Assembly (NCBI GenBank): GCA_024636155.1
Contig: JAGXHM010000117.1
Span: forward strand, 1 to 40,678
DNA: 40,678 nucleotides
Reading direction: 5' to 3'
DNA from: Deltaproteobacteria bacterium
GTDB taxonomy: Bacteria; Desulfobacterota; Desulfuromonadia; Desulfuromonadales; BM103
This document shows positions 16,718 to 26,299 of this stretch, one piece after another. Every line of letters starts with the position of its first letter. The stretch's first letter is position 1. The position numbers and the translations under genes are program-made. The notes beneath the pieces are model-generated. The model saw only the letters and a program-made list of their open reading frames with translations. It did no database searches and was not told the origin of the DNA.

Positions 16718-17491
16718 TCACGAGATCCTCAATCTACCTTCAAATTCAGACAGAACCTTTTTCAAACGCCTATCTAAACTTTTAATCGTTTCCTCTGCAA
16801 TCTCTTGCGGAACCCCTCCATAAAAAGCCTCAGCAATACCTCCAGCGATACAAGCCAAAGTATCACTGTCCCCACCTAAAGAAACGGCATTACGCACCGC
16901 ATCTTCAAAATCAGTCGATTCAAGAAATGAAATAATCGCCTGCGGCACCGATTTCTGGCAGGAGACTTCAAAGCCATAATTTTCACGGATCACATCGACA
17001 CTTGCAGAAAGATCGTAGCAGAACTGCTCTTCTACATAAGACTTGATTGCACTCTTACTGGAACCATTTCGTGCCAGATAAATCGCGGCCGCAACTGCTT
17101 GAGCACCTTTAATTCCTTCTGGGTGATTGTGAGTGCTTTCGGCACTATGTAACGCTTCTTCAAGGACATCATCCAAAGAATCATAATACCAGGCTATTGG
17201 ACTGACCCTCATGGCAGATCCGTTGCCAAAACTGCCATAGGGTACAGGTTGAGGAGACCTGGCCCAGCGTCTGAATCGGCCACCATAACCAGCGTTGGGG
17301 TAGTCGTGGAAATATTCACGGAAATTTTTATGATAAGGAATTTTATGGAGAAGACTGTCGGCTACGGCGATAGTAAGAACCGTATCGTCTGTGAAAACAC
17401 TTTGACGGTTGAATAATTCGAAGTCCTTGCTTTTGATCCTGGCGTGCTCAAATCTCGAGCCGATAATATCGCCTGCAATTGCTCCAAGCAT
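16718..17491 (-). CDS. ADP-ribosylglycohydrolase family protein
   Basis: 257 aa, DraG/ADPRH family. These enzymes remove ADP-ribose from proteins or small molecules, using two metal ions. The family's metal-binding motifs are present: FTDDTVLT (Asp35-Asp36) near the N-terminus and SLGGDSDTLACIAGG near residue 205, along with the opening GAIAGDIIGS. Length is typical. A purine-rich GGGGGG ribosome site precedes the ATG. It is flanked by a terminator and a repeat-bearing gap, so it is monocistronic. No partner ADP-ribosyltransferase (DraT) or nitrogenase gene is in the window, so the substrate is unknown. Confidence 0.88.
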   Translation of the reverse strand: MLGAIAGDIIGSRFEHARIKSKDFELFNRQSVFTDDTVLTIAVADSLLHKIPYHKNFREYFHDYPNAGYGGRFRRWARSPQPVPYGSFGNGSAMRVSPIAWYYDSLDDVLEEALHSAESTHNHPEGIKGAQAVAAAIYLARNGSSKSAIKSYVEEQFCYDLSASVDVIRENYGFEVSCQKSVPQAIISFLESTDFEDAVRNAVSLGGDSDTLACIAGGIAEAFYGGVPQEIAEETIKSLDRRLKKVLSEFEGRLRIS

Positions 17492-17603
17492 AGATCCCCC
17501 CTTGAGATGCTATCCCCTGATTGGTAATAATTGTCATTATACCTGTCAGAGTATTGAATTCAAGGTAAGTTACCAACTGTAAACATTGAAAATCTGTTTA
17601 ACC

Positions 17604-17664
17604 ATGATGCACATGATGAACGGGATGTTTTAAGGGTTTAACTCCCATTGATCATGTTTATCAT
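17604..17664. repeat. Inverted repeat made of 9-bp units, ATGATGAAC type
   Basis: The left arm 17604-17625 contains 9-bp units ATGATGCAC, ATGATGAAC and GGGATG. The complement of the right arm (17643-17664) aligns to it at roughly 80 percent, with ATGATnnACATGATnAAnGGGA shared. A further copy of the unit follows on the right to about 17676. The element lies in the gap between two minus-strand genes and resembles the units at 40351-40374. Confidence 0.6.
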
Positions 17665-17683
17665 GTTCATCACGGTAATCTTT

Positions 17684-18781
17684 TCATTGTTCTGTTCGGA
17701 GGTTAGACACTGAAAAGCTTGGCAGTAAAGATTTTAACTTGGCAAGACGCTCATTTTTGGGGAGAGAAGCAAGAGCTTTCACTTTTGTATAAAACTTATT
17801 CAGGTCATAATCAACTTGACGCAGCAAATTCTGAAAAGCCGGAACCTGCTCATAATAAGTCGCCATGGAAGACAAACGCGCGTTGTTCAATCCACCTTCC
17901 ATCCAGCGATCAAAACCATCATAACCACCCCACCCTTGCTTCAGATGCTCATATTCCGCAAAAGCCTTGGCAATGATTTCCTCTTTCGCTAAAAGCTTCT
18001 GGGCATTCTCAAGTTCAGAGGCATAAACCACGTTTAAATCTTTCCGGACAGTTGCAAGCAAATTATGAAAATCAGCAGATTGATCCTCGCGCTGTAAGCA
18101 TTGCTGCCATAGATCCGTTGAAGCTGATTCTTTCAGCCATCGACGCAGACCTTCTGTTTCCACCGTCTTGGCAAAAGATTCATTGAATGCTGTGTCATTT
18201 TGAACATAAACAATCTGGTGAGACATTTCGTGAAAGAGGAGTGCTGCCAGATGGGAGTCATCATTAGTAAGGAAAGTATTCAAAACAGGGTCATCAAACC
18301 AATTCAGCGTAGAATAAGCCTTTACTCCATACACATACACGTCAAAACCTTTTTCTGTGAAATTCGCAGCCATGTTGCGAGCTGACACTTCATCAAAATA
18401 TCCACGATAGGTCACACAGCCGGCAATCGGGAAACACCATTGCTGTAATTCAAGAGATAGCTCTGGTGCAGCAACCAGATTCCAGACTGCGTAGGGACGT
18501 TCAAGATCAGCGTATTTTCGATAGCTGCCAGAATCCGGCAAAGAAAGTGAGTTGACGGCAAATTCTTGTATTCGCACGATTTTAGAAAGTTGATTGCGAA
18601 CATTCTGTGATTCGGTTTCCTGCGCAAGGATGTCTTCGATAGGCTTAGCCCGCGACATCATGTCCCACTGGCCCTTTGCGCATTGCAAAAGATAATCACT
18701 ATCGCTGCAGGCATTCAAGAGAAAGAGAGAGAGAACGAAAAGAAGAATGATGAAGAAATGTCGCATAGGATGCGTTACCAT
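17684..18781 (-). CDS. Putative zinc aminopeptidase lipoprotein (PF10023-like)
   Basis: 365 aa. The N-terminus is a lipoprotein signal with LLNAC as lipobox (Cys ~25). A zinc-metalloprotease motif HEMSH at about residues 184-188 is followed by FNESFAKTVE, which would supply the third zinc ligand. The overall sequence, including YGVKAYSTLNWFDDPVLNTF ahead of the motif, agrees with the DUF/aminopeptidase family PF10023 of lipoprotein proteases. Two in-frame ATGs, at 18781 and 18766, are both possible starts and neither has a clear ribosome site. ogt lies 44 bases upstream on the same strand. The substrate is unknown. Confidence 0.75.
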   Translation of the reverse strand: MVTHPMRHFFIILLFVLSLFLLNACSDSDYLLQCAKGQWDMMSRAKPIEDILAQETESQNVRNQLSKIVRIQEFAVNSLSLPDSGSYRKYADLERPYAVWNLVAAPELSLELQQWCFPIAGCVTYRGYFDEVSARNMAANFTEKGFDVYVYGVKAYSTLNWFDDPVLNTFLTNDDSHLAALLFHEMSHQIVYVQNDTAFNESFAKTVETEGLRRWLKESASTDLWQQCLQREDQSADFHNLLATVRKDLNVVYASELENAQKLLAKEEIIAKAFAEYEHLKQGWGGYDGFDRWMEGGLNNARLSSMATYYEQVPAFQNLLRQVDYDLNKFYTKVKALASLPKNERLAKLKSLLPSFSVSNLRTEQ

Positions 18782-18825
18782 TTTTATCAGAGCGGCAATG
18801 GCTGAAGAGATAAAAGAAACGTCAA

Positions 18826-19338
18826 CTACCTGGAGTTATCTCTTTCAAATTTAATCAACCACGATTTGGTTTTAGAACCGTTAGCTGCTGAATAGTGACC
18901 GATACGACCGTCAGCATTCACAACACGATGGCACGGTACGATCAATGGAAAAGGATTCGACGACATAACCCCGCCAACGGCTCTGGCAGCCTTGGGAAAG
19001 CCTGCCAGCGCTGCCAAATCACCATAAGAAATAACCGAACCATAGGGTACCTTGATCAACTCCTGCTGAATCGCGCATGTAAATGGAGTCATTGAATCAT
19101 TTGCCAGGGGTACATCGAAGTTATGGCGCTGGCCGTTAAAGTATTCTGTCAGTTGCTTTAAGACTTCCCGGGTCAATGGTTGAGAGGATTGTTCTGCCTC
19201 AGGATGAAACCTTTTAATTGAAACAATGGCAGCAACAGGTGAAGATTCGAAACAAATTCTGATTAATTGACCTTTCCTCACAACAACGGCCAAAGTTCCA
19301 TAATCTAACGATAGCATATCCCACAGTTGATCTGCCAT
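18826..19338 (-). CDS. ogt: Methylated-DNA-protein-cysteine methyltransferase
   Basis: 170 aa. Repairs O6-alkylguanine by moving the alkyl group to its own Cys in a one-time reaction. The active site is visible as IVPCHRVV with Cys136, preceded by the helix-turn-helix DNA-binding region (YGSVISYGDLAALAGFPKAARAVG) and followed by the C-terminal segment with the GHYSAANGSKTKSWL motif. The ATG is 3 bases after the murJ stop and has a GGGAGG ribosome site, so the two are co-transcribed. There is no AdaA-type regulatory domain. Confidence 0.93.
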   Translation of the reverse strand: MADQLWDMLSLDYGTLAVVVRKGQLIRICFESSPVAAIVSIKRFHPEAEQSSQPLTREVLKQLTEYFNGQRHNFDVPLANDSMTPFTCAIQQELIKVPYGSVISYGDLAALAGFPKAARAVGGVMSSNPFPLIVPCHRVVNADGRIGHYSAANGSKTKSWLIKFERDNSR

Positions 19339-19341
19339 TTC

Positions 19342-20934
19342 TCAGCCCTCCCGATAAGGTAAAGAGAGTCTCTTCGCAAAGATTGCCCAAGCCTGCTGTA
19401 TCTCTTTGACACCAAAGAGCCAGAGACTGACGACATACACCAGACAACCACAGACAACAGCAGACCCCAGTAAAAGAAAGCGCGACCAAAATGGTCCCGC
19501 GGTCAGCCAATCAACCTGGCCAATCATCAGAGCAACAACAATGGTCATAAAACATAGGCCGGGAATCATGCGTACAACAGGACGGAAGATTTCTGACAAA
19601 TGGAGATTACCAAGGCGCCTGGAAAGCAGAAAGGTCAAAGCCACGGCATTAAAAACAGAGGCGATTGTTAAGGCAAGCGCCAGTCCTGCATGTCCCATCG
19701 ATTGCATCAATAAAAGACCCGCTACAACATTAACCACAAGCGTCCAGAAAGAGACCAGAACCGGAGTACGAGTATCTTTCATTGCGTAAAAAGAAGGCAC
19801 AACAATCCTGCTGATACCGACAAAGAGAAGAGCTGGAGCATACCAGGCCAGCGCCAACCCGGCCTGAGTGACGTCAAAGGAGGTGAAATTTCCACGCATA
19901 AAAAACAGGCTGTAAACGGCTTGATTACAGAGGACCAGACCCAGAGTCGCCGGGATTGTGACCAACAGGATCAGAACCAAAGCAAAGCGTAGTGATTCGC
20001 GAAAACCGTCTTTATCTTCAGCAGCAGCCTGACGACTCATCGCTGGTAAAAGAGCTTGAGCAAGAGAGACGACAAAGACACCTTGCGGGAACTCAAAGAG
20101 CCGCTGGCCATAATAAAGCCAGGAGACGCTCCCCTCTTGCAGGAAAGAGGCAAGCAGGCGCGTAACGACCACGTTAATCTGATAAATGGCAACGCCGAGA
20201 ATCCCCGGAACCATGAGTTTAGCCATCTTGACGACAGCGGTATGACGAAAATTGAAATCAAGACGCAAATCGTAGCCAAAGCGATAAAGCACCGGGATCT
20301 GCATGGCAAACTGGAGAGCACCGCCAATCAGTACACCGAAGGCCAATGCGATAATCGGCTGTTCCATCCTTGGCGCAATGACAAGCGCTGAGCCGATCAT
20401 GGCCAGATTGAGCATAACTGGCGACAGAGCTGGCAAGAGGAAGTGTCCGGATACGTTTAAAACACCTGCAAAGAGAGCCACCAGACTGACAAAGAAAATG
20501 TAGGGGAACATCAGTCTGTTGAGAAGGTCCGTCAGAGCCAACTTACCTTCACTGCCGGAAAAACCATAGCCGATGACTTTGACCAGCCAGGGAGAGGAGA
20601 GAATGCCAATCAACGTCACACACGCTAACACCAACAACAAAAGAGTCCAACAGATACGTACCACCCGGCGCGCCTCGGCAGTTCCTTCCTGTTGCAAAAC
20701 ATCGGTAAACGTTGGTATAAATGCGGCAGTAAGCGAGCCTTCTGCGAAGAATCTCCGCAATAAATTGGGGATCGTGAATGCGACAAAAAAAGCATCCGTA
20801 ACCAAACCGGCACCGAAGACAGCAGCAACAACCATGTCCCGAACCAGGCCAGCGACACGACTGATCAGGGTCGCCACGGTAAGCACACCGGTGGCCCTGG
20901 TAATCTGTTTCTTTTCGTTGTTAGCTACAGACAC
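19342..20934 (-). CDS. murJ: Lipid II flippase MurJ (MviN)
   Basis: 530 aa polytopic inner-membrane protein with about 14 hydrophobic segments. It moves the peptidoglycan precursor lipid II across the inner membrane. The N-terminal family signature is clear: ATGVLTVATLISRVAGLVRD, then VTDAFFVAFTIPNLLRRFFAEG and SLTAAFIPTF. The start is a GTG at 20932-20934. The ribosome site is poor, but the length agrees with the family. A promoter match lies just upstream on the minus strand. ogt follows, and rpsT is divergent. Confidence 0.95.
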   Translation of the reverse strand: MSVANNEKKQITRATGVLTVATLISRVAGLVRDMVVAAVFGAGLVTDAFFVAFTIPNLLRRFFAEGSLTAAFIPTFTDVLQQEGTAEARRVVRICWTLLLLVLACVTLIGILSSPWLVKVIGYGFSGSEGKLALTDLLNRLMFPYIFFVSLVALFAGVLNVSGHFLLPALSPVMLNLAMIGSALVIAPRMEQPIIALAFGVLIGGALQFAMQIPVLYRFGYDLRLDFNFRHTAVVKMAKLMVPGILGVAIYQINVVVTRLLASFLQEGSVSWLYYGQRLFEFPQGVFVVSLAQALLPAMSRQAAAEDKDGFRESLRFALVLILLVTIPATLGLVLCNQAVYSLFFMRGNFTSFDVTQAGLALAWYAPALLFVGISRIVVPSFYAMKDTRTPVLVSFWTLVVNVVAGLLLMQSMGHAGLALALTIASVFNAVALTFLLSRRLGNLHLSEIFRPVVRMIPGLCFMTIVVALMIGQVDWLTAGPFWSRFLLLGSAVVCGCLVYVVSLWLFGVKEIQQAWAIFAKRLSLPYREG

Positions 20935-20956
20935 AGTATTTTGCCCGGAATGTTGT

Positions 20957-20985
20957 ATTATTTTCCATTAATCCCTTATCGTTAA
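20957..20985 (-). promoter_or_regulatory. Possible murJ promoter
   Basis: Read on the minus strand, TTAACG (20980-20985) and AATAAT (20957-20962) are 17 bases apart and match -35 at four and -10 at five positions. Transcription would start near 20950, some 16 bases ahead of the GTG. Confidence 0.4.
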
Positions 20986-21040
20986 CCCATAACATGCTTA
21001 TATTTATAGATATTTTTTTACAGATTGGAATCTTTTTATC

Positions 21041-21069
21041 TTGACTGAGTCTTTGACGAATGGTATAAA
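21041..21069 (+). promoter_or_regulatory. rpsT promoter
   Basis: TTGACT (21041-21046), a 17-base spacer and TATAAA (21064-21069) match the sigma-70 consensus at five positions each. The start site would be near 21076, about 46 bases before the rpsT start codon. Confidence 0.8.
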
Positions 21070-21121
21070 ACTGACGCTTCAACAATAATACACACAGGAA
21101 ACAGTTCCGGAGGAAATAAAA

Positions 21122-21394
21122 GTGGCAAATCACAAACAAGCAGAGAAACGTAATCGTCAAAACAAAATCCGCAATGCTCGCAACACTCATATTCGCTCCA
21201 CCATGCGTAGTTATGTAAAAAAGCTACGTATTGCCATTGCAGAAGGTGACATGGAAGTCGCTAAGGATATCTTGGGAAAAGCCATTCCATACATCGATAA
21301 GGCAGCGACAAAAGGTGTCATTCACAAAGCTACGGCAAGTCGTAAAATCGGCCGTTTGGCTAAACTGGTTAACAACACAGACGCTACTGAATAA
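21122..21394 (+). CDS. rpsT: 30S ribosomal protein S20
   Basis: 90 aa, basic, almost wholly helical. It binds 16S rRNA in the body of the small subunit early in assembly. The sequence begins MANHKQAEKRNRQNKIRNA, characteristic of S20, and has the IDKAATKGVIHKATASRKIGRL block near the C-terminus. The start codon is GTG with GGAGG 8 bases upstream. It stands alone between a sigma-70 promoter and a terminator, as rpsT does in many bacteria. It converges on holA. Confidence 0.97.
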   Translation: MANHKQAEKRNRQNKIRNARNTHIRSTMRSYVKKLRIAIAEGDMEVAKDILGKAIPYIDKAATKGVIHKATASRKIGRLAKLVNNTDATE

Positions 21395-21423
21395 AAAGTC
21401 TGTTTGAAACGATGATCATTAAG

Positions 21424-21454
21424 GGGAGCACCTGGGAACGGGTAGCTCCCTTTT
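21424..21454 (+). terminator. rpsT terminator
   Basis: GGGAGC (21424-21429) pairs with GCTCCC (21445-21450) around a 15-base loop and is followed at once by TTTT. It lies 30 bases after the rpsT stop. Confidence 0.85.
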
Positions 21455-21577
21455 CCATTCTCTATGGGAACTTGCCTGATTCCGGGGCATACTTTTAAAA
21501 TCGACCACTTCTATTCCAACCCCAAAAAACTAAAAATTCAACTGGCACAAAAACTTAACAACTAGCTTAGCCTCATG

Positions 21578-21673
21578 ATTACTTCATAATTACTTCATAA
21601 TTTTTCTGATTGTAAGACTCTAAATCTTTGTAATCTCGAAGTAATCTCGAAGTAATCTCGAAGTAATCTTGAA
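21578..21673. repeat. Inverted pair of 11-bp tandem repeats
   Basis: ATTACTTCATA occurs twice in tandem (21578-21588, 21589-21599). GTAATCTCGAA occurs four times in tandem (21630-21640, 21641-21651, 21652-21662, 21663-21673, the last with one change). Read on the other strand and rotated, the second unit is ATTACTTCGAG, so the two arrays share ATTACTTC in inverted orientation. They lie between the convergent 3' ends of rpsT and holA. The 11-bp period keeps every unit on about the same face of the helix. Confidence 0.7.
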
Positions 21674-21782
21674 GCTAATTATTTTTTAAAGTCTTTGAAC
21701 CGAAGCATCGGAAGAATAAGTCCGCGTTCACTTTTTGTCTCGGGTGAAGGCTTTCTTGGCGCTCTTTCCTTTAACCTTTGCG

Positions 21783-22790
21783 TCATCGCCTGGAGGCTCC
21801 TAATGAAGCTATCTCAAGGACCAGCTTTTCGAGGTTCATCTTCGGATCACCACCACTCGACTTCAAAGCCAGGTCAGTAGCCAGAAATTGGTTAAACACC
21901 TGACGATAATGCTGACTATCGAATCTGTTTGCCTGCTGCATCAAGCCTTTTAAAAAGTAGGGACTGACCCCGACTTTTTTCGGAAATTCACTTTGTGGTA
22001 CCTTCTGGGCAGTCAGCTCTCTCACCTTCCACATTTGCCTGAAATGTCTGGTCATCATAGCCAGAACCATCAGTGGAGCCTGCCCTTCTGCCAGCAGACG
22101 ATCAAGTAGTTTCAAAGCAGTAGATCGATCCCCCTGCCCCAAAGCATCCGTCAAATCAAAGACGCTCTCGATACGCGTATCAGAAACAATCGCGGCAACA
22201 TCGTTCTCATCGGCGAGGTCACGCTCACCAAGGTAGCCAACAAGCTTTTCCAGTTCGCCTTGAACTTCAACAAGATTTGTGCCGACTCTTTTGCAGAAGA
22301 GCTTCAGAGCTCCTCCAGTCAAAGTCACATTAAATGATTTAGCCAGATCACGAACAAATGATGGTAGCTGGTTCTCATATATTTTCTTGAACTCTATTGC
22401 TGTCCCGTTTTTTTTAAGAATTTGATAGATCTTGCGTCGTGCATCAATTTTCTCTGCGGTCAGTAATAAGACAGTTTCCGGGACCGGGTCTTCAATATAA
22501 GACAACAAACCATCCAATTGATCTGCCGAAGCCTCGTGAACATTTTTGATAATAATCAGACGACGGTCTGAAAAAACCGGAAACGTTCTGGCCTGCTCGA
22601 TAATATCGATTGCCTTAAAATCCTTGCCATAAAACTGGGTCAGGTTGAAATCCCTGTCCTCAGGAAGGACAACAGCATTGCGTATAGCCTGGAGTCCTTC
22701 TTCAACAAAATAGGATTCCTGCCCATAAAGCAAAATCAGACCGGGAAGGGGTCCGGTCTGAATGATATTTTGCAACTGGTGTATAGACAT
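21783..22790 (-). CDS. holA: DNA polymerase III delta subunit
   Basis: 335 aa. Delta is the clamp-loader subunit that opens the beta ring. The N-terminal domain shows LPGLILLYGQESYFVEEGLQ and IDIIEQARTFPVFSDRRLIIIKNV, typical of HolA. The region FDLTDALGQGDRSTALKLL is the family's central helical segment, followed by the C-terminal collar domain. There is no functional Walker A, as expected for delta. The ATG lies 14 bases after the lptE stop, so the order leuS-lptE-holA forms an operon, an arrangement common across proteobacteria. Confidence 0.93.
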   Translation of the reverse strand: MSIHQLQNIIQTGPLPGLILLYGQESYFVEEGLQAIRNAVVLPEDRDFNLTQFYGKDFKAIDIIEQARTFPVFSDRRLIIIKNVHEASADQLDGLLSYIEDPVPETVLLLTAEKIDARRKIYQILKKNGTAIEFKKIYENQLPSFVRDLAKSFNVTLTGGALKLFCKRVGTNLVEVQGELEKLVGYLGERDLADENDVAAIVSDTRIESVFDLTDALGQGDRSTALKLLDRLLAEGQAPLMVLAMMTRHFRQMWKVRELTAQKVPQSEFPKKVGVSPYFLKGLMQQANRFDSQHYRQVFNQFLATDLALKSSGGDPKMNLEKLVLEIASLGASRR

Positions 22791-22804
22791 TATGAAGGTT
22801 GACC

Positions 22805-23320
22805 TCAGAAGCTGTTCAGGAGGCTGCTATAAATATCTTCTGCAAGCCGTTTAGAAAGCTGTTGTCCCGCCAGGCGCTCACCTTCAAGTTGCAGGTTCTT
22901 ATTGACGGTGGCCAGATAATCTTCACTACGCTGCAGATTCTCCCGCCAGAGGAGCTCATTACTATCTCTAGCCATCAGACGCACGGAAACTTGCATATTT
23001 GCACGGTAATCCGTGATTTGATCCGAGGTGCCGTAGGAAAGTGCTTTGCTGCTAAAATCTACAACCTCACCCTCCAATCGAACATCAGCCAAATCCGCAT
23101 CCTCGGTCAATTTCAACAGTCTCGACCTGGATAACTCCGCAACCAGAGCATCGGTAATGTAATTCTCCAGATACGGTTCAGCGGTCTGATTATCAAACAG
23201 CTGAACGTAGAGAACGCGAGCGTCGCCACCCACCCAGGCATCCGATGACCCAGGGGTGTGATAACCACACCCGGCGAGCAAAAGGACAAAGAGAGTCACA
23301 ACAATACGCATTGGCTTCAT
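22805..23320 (-). CDS. lptE: LPS assembly lipoprotein LptE
   Basis: 171 aa. A lipoprotein signal with lipobox LAGC is followed by [11 protein letters not shown], the usual GYxL/H start of mature LptE. The rest is an alternating alpha/beta domain with [20 protein letters not shown] and [13 protein letters not shown], typical of the family. LptE plugs the LptD barrel in the outer membrane and helps place lipopolysaccharide on the cell surface. Its ATG overlaps the leuS stop by 4 bases, so it is translationally coupled. Its place between leuS and holA supports the call. Confidence 0.9.
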   Translation of the reverse strand: MKPMRIVVTLFVLLLAGCGYHTPGSSDAWVGGDARVLYVQLFDNQTAEPYLENYITDALVAELSRSRLLKLTEDADLADVRLEGEVVDFSSKALSYGTSDQITDYRANMQVSVRLMARDSNELLWRENLQRSEDYLATVNKNLQLEGERLAGQQLSKRLAEDIYSSLLNSF

Positions 23321-25878
23321 CCTACGACCAGGTTGACAAGTCGACCAGGGACAACAATAACCTTGCGAACATCTTTGCCCTCTAAAAAACGAACGACATT
23401 CGCGTCTGCCAAAGCAGTTGCTTCGACTAAATCCTTATCAGCATCGGCAGGCACAGTCACCTTACCACGAACCTTGCCATTGACTTGTACGATGATCAGC
23501 AAAGTGTCCGAAACCAGGGCATCTTCATCCCATACTGGCCAGCCACTCTCTTCCAGACAATTCTCATAACCAAGGTTATGCCACAACTCTTCACAAAGAT
23601 GGGGGACAAAGGGCGCAAGCAATCGAACCACGGATTCGATCCCTTCGCGCAGGACTTCCGGTGACCCTTCCTTATCAGGAGCAGCGTAAAGAGCATTGAC
23701 CAGTTCCATGACCGCGGCAATCGCCGTGTTAAAATGGAAACTGCCATCAATATCTTGCGTTACTTTTTTGATTGTGCGGTGAACCTGCCTACGTAAATCT
23801 CTCGCTGCCGGCTGGAGCATTGTGGCGTCAACATCACCAGCATCTTCAATCGTAGCAAGGTTGTCGTACACCAGGCGCCAGACCCTGTTCAGAAAACGGA
23901 AGCACCCCTCCACGCCCTGGTCATTCCATTCGAGATCTTTTTCAGGAGGTGCCGCAAAAAGGGTGAACAGGCGCGCCGTATCAGCGCCGTAGCGATTGAT
24001 CAGGCCATCGGGATCAATCACGTTCTTCTTTGACTTGCTCATCTTTTCATTTCGACCGGTGACAGCGACGGCATCACAGCGCGAACAGCGATCATTTTTA
24101 ATTTCTTCAGGATAGAGCCAGCCATGCTCCGGGCAAGAGCGGGTCTCCATACAGACCATCCCTTGCGTCAGCAGATTTTCAAAAGGCTCATCAAGTGAGA
24201 TCATCTCCAGGTCACGCAGAATTTTGGTCCAGAATCGGGCATAGAGGAGGTGCATGACGGCGTGTTCAACACCACCGATGTACTGATCAGCAGGCAGCCA
24301 GTAATCGACGGCAGACTGGTCGACAGGTGCTGTATCACAATGCGGGCTGGCATAACGGAGGAAATACCAAGAGCTTTCCACAAACGTATCAAAGGTGTCC
24401 GTTTCACGTCTTGCCGGTTGACCACACTTCGGACAGGTGGTGTTTACAAAAGACTCCAGCTTCGCCAGAGGACTACCACCCTCACCGGTAAATTCTATAT
24501 CAGTCGGCAATTCAACGGGCAGATCTTGTTCTGGAACCGGTACGGCACCACAGTCGTCACAATAGATAACAGGAATTGGCGTGCCCCAATAACGCTGTCG
24601 GGAAACCAGCCAGTCACGCAAACGGTAGTTGACAGATCGCTGGCCGGAACCTTGTGCCTCGATAGCCGCAGAGATTTTCTCTTTGCCGGTAGCGTTGTCG
24701 AGGCCATCAAAGCTGCCAGAGTTGACCATAGCACCCGACCCTTCCCAGGCTTCAGACATCGTAGCAGGGTCAAGAACCTCGCCATCGGGCTGAATAACGA
24801 CCTGCATCGGCAGATCGTACTTGCGGGCAAACTCGAAATCACGTTGGTCATGAGTTGGCACAGCCATGACAGCTCCGGTGCCATATCCCATAAGGACAAA
24901 GTTAGCCAGGAACACAGGCATCTTTGCACCATTCACAGGGTTAATGCAGTAGGTTCCAGTGAAGACACCTTCTTTCTCGCATTCATCGCTTGACCGCTGT
25001 AGCTGGTCACCAGACTTTATTCTCTTGATAAATGCTTCGACTTCTTCGCTGCGCTCCGGCACGGTGAGACTCTGCACCAAAGGGTGCTCGGGGGCCAGGC
25101 TCATAAAGGTGGCACCGAACAAGGTATCGGGGCGCGTGGTAAAAACACGGATGGTCTCATCTTTGCCATCTACAGCAAAATCAATATCACATCCTGTGCT
25201 TTTGCCGATCCAGTTGCGCTGCATCGTCAGGACTGAGTCAGGCCATCCAGGGAGTTTATCGGTCCACTCCAGCAATTCCTCGGCATAAGAGGTAATCCGG
25301 AAGAACCACTGATCTAACTCCTTCAGTTCGACCTTATTCTCACATCGCCAGCAACACTCGTCCTCGACCTGTTCATTGGCCAGAACCGTCTCGCACTGCG
25401 GACACCAGTTGACGGCAGCACTCTTTTTATACGCCAGCCCTTTTTCAAACATCTTCAGAAAGATCAGTTGCTCCCAGCGATAATACTCTGGATCACAGGT
25501 TGCCAACTCCCTGCTCCAGTCATAGGAAAGTCCCATGCGCTTAAGCTGGGTCCGCATATTTGCAATATTTTCCCTGGTCCAGATTGCAGGATGAGTCCCA
25601 TGCTGGATAGCAGCATTCTCTGCTGGCATACCAAAGGCGTCCCATCCCATTGGATGCAGAACATTATAACCTTGCAGGCGCTTGAAACGAGCAACAACGT
25701 CGCCAATCGAATAATTGCGTACGTGCCCCATATGGATACGGCCAGAAGGGTACGGGAACATCTCCAGAAGAAAATATTTCGGTTTATTGCCATCTTCGGA
25801 AACTTTCCATGGCTCACTTTCCATCCACTGTGTCTGCCACTTTTTTTCGAGTTCCAAAGGGTTGTAGCGTTCCTGCAT
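23317..25878 (-). CDS. leuS: Leucyl-tRNA synthetase
   Basis: 853 aa class Ia synthetase that charges tRNA-Leu. The signature motifs are in place: [12 protein letters not shown] (the HIGH motif, His49-His52) and [11 protein letters not shown] (KMSKS, about residues 609-617). An editing CP1 domain is inserted between ~220 and 420 ([38 protein letters not shown] with the editing-site Asp). Two zinc-like Cys clusters are seen, one near residues 160-180 and one near 590. GGAGG 4 bases before the ATG fixes the start. It is followed by lptE with a 4-base overlap. Confidence 0.98.
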   Translation of the reverse strand: MQERYNPLELEKKWQTQWMESEPWKVSEDGNKPKYFLLEMFPYPSGRIHMGHVRNYSIGDVVARFKRLQGYNVLHPMGWDAFGMPAENAAIQHGTHPAIWTRENIANMRTQLKRMGLSYDWSRELATCDPEYYRWEQLIFLKMFEKGLAYKKSAAVNWCPQCETVLANEQVEDECCWRCENKVELKELDQWFFRITSYAEELLEWTDKLPGWPDSVLTMQRNWIGKSTGCDIDFAVDGKDETIRVFTTRPDTLFGATFMSLAPEHPLVQSLTVPERSEEVEAFIKRIKSGDQLQRSSDECEKEGVFTGTYCINPVNGAKMPVFLANFVLMGYGTGAVMAVPTHDQRDFEFARKYDLPMQVVIQPDGEVLDPATMSEAWEGSGAMVNSGSFDGLDNATGKEKISAAIEAQGSGQRSVNYRLRDWLVSRQRYWGTPIPVIYCDDCGAVPVPEQDLPVELPTDIEFTGEGGSPLAKLESFVNTTCPKCGQPARRETDTFDTFVESSWYFLRYASPHCDTAPVDQSAVDYWLPADQYIGGVEHAVMHLLYARFWTKILRDLEMISLDEPFENLLTQGMVCMETRSCPEHGWLYPEEIKNDRCSRCDAVAVTGRNEKMSKSKKNVIDPDGLINRYGADTARLFTLFAAPPEKDLEWNDQGVEGCFRFLNRVWRLVYDNLATIEDAGDVDATMLQPAARDLRRQVHRTIKKVTQDIDGSFHFNTAIAAVMELVNALYAAPDKEGSPEVLREGIESVVRLLAPFVPHLCEELWHNLGYENCLEESGWPVWDEDALVSDTLLIIVQVNGKVRGKVTVPADADKDLVEATALADANVVRFLEGKDVRKVIVVPGRLVNLVVG

Positions 25879-25966
25879 ACTTCCTCCACAGAGAAGTTAT
25901 CTGACAATTGTGAGCTGACAAAAAATAGTCAGGCAACCGACAAAACTTCGCTGACTAAAACATGAA

Positions 25967-25984
25967 AACCGGCGTAAGCCGGTT
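25967..25984 (-). terminator. Hairpin after infA, before leuS
   Basis: AACCGGC (25967-25973) and GCCGGTT (25978-25984) form a 7-bp perfect stem with a 4-base loop. On the minus strand it is followed by TTC and a T-rich stretch. It is 64 bases after infA and would separate it from leuS. Confidence 0.6.
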
Positions 25985-26047
25985 ATTTTTATGGGCAAGG
26001 CCATTGCAGAAGTTCAGCATAACAGCATCTGCCACCTAAAAACCGGC

Positions 26048-26266
26048 TTACTTCGCGCGATAGGTAATACGACCACGAGTAAGATCGTAAGGTGAGAGCT
26101 CTACTGTCACCCGATCACCCGGCAGAATGCGAATATAGAATTTACGCATTTTGCCAGAGATATGCGCCAGAACAACATGCCCATTATCGAGTTCGACCTT
26201 AAACGTTGCATTTGGCAATGGCTCTATAACTTTACCTTCAACTTCAATCGCTTCTTCTTTTGACAA
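26048..26266 (-). CDS. infA: Translation initiation factor IF-1
   Basis: 72 aa, exactly the usual length. It is an OB-fold protein that binds the A site of the 30S subunit during initiation. The sequence ([20 protein letters not shown] ... [19 protein letters not shown] ... [15 protein letters not shown]) matches IF-1 throughout. GGAGG precedes the ATG on the minus strand. A hairpin at 25967-25984 follows. It lies just after a receiver gene that belongs to the signalling cluster, so it may be co-transcribed from there or have its own promoter. Confidence 0.97.
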   Translation of the reverse strand: MSKEEAIEVEGKVIEPLPNATFKVELDNGHVVLAHISGKMRKFYIRILPGDRVTVELSPYDLTRGRITYRAK

Positions 26267-26299
26267 ACTCGCCTCCTGGTTATTTACGTTATCTGAGAA

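Larger units (their letters stand above)
21395..21782. other. Convergent gap between rpsT and holA
   Basis: It holds the rpsT terminator (21424-21454) and the 11-bp repeat arrays (21578-21673). No gene is visible. I did not find a clear terminator for holA. Confidence 0.65.

Noticed and set aside
16718-17491. DraG of a DraT/DraG nitrogenase switch
   Set aside because: The protein family fits, but there is no draT or nif gene in the window, so the specific name was not used.
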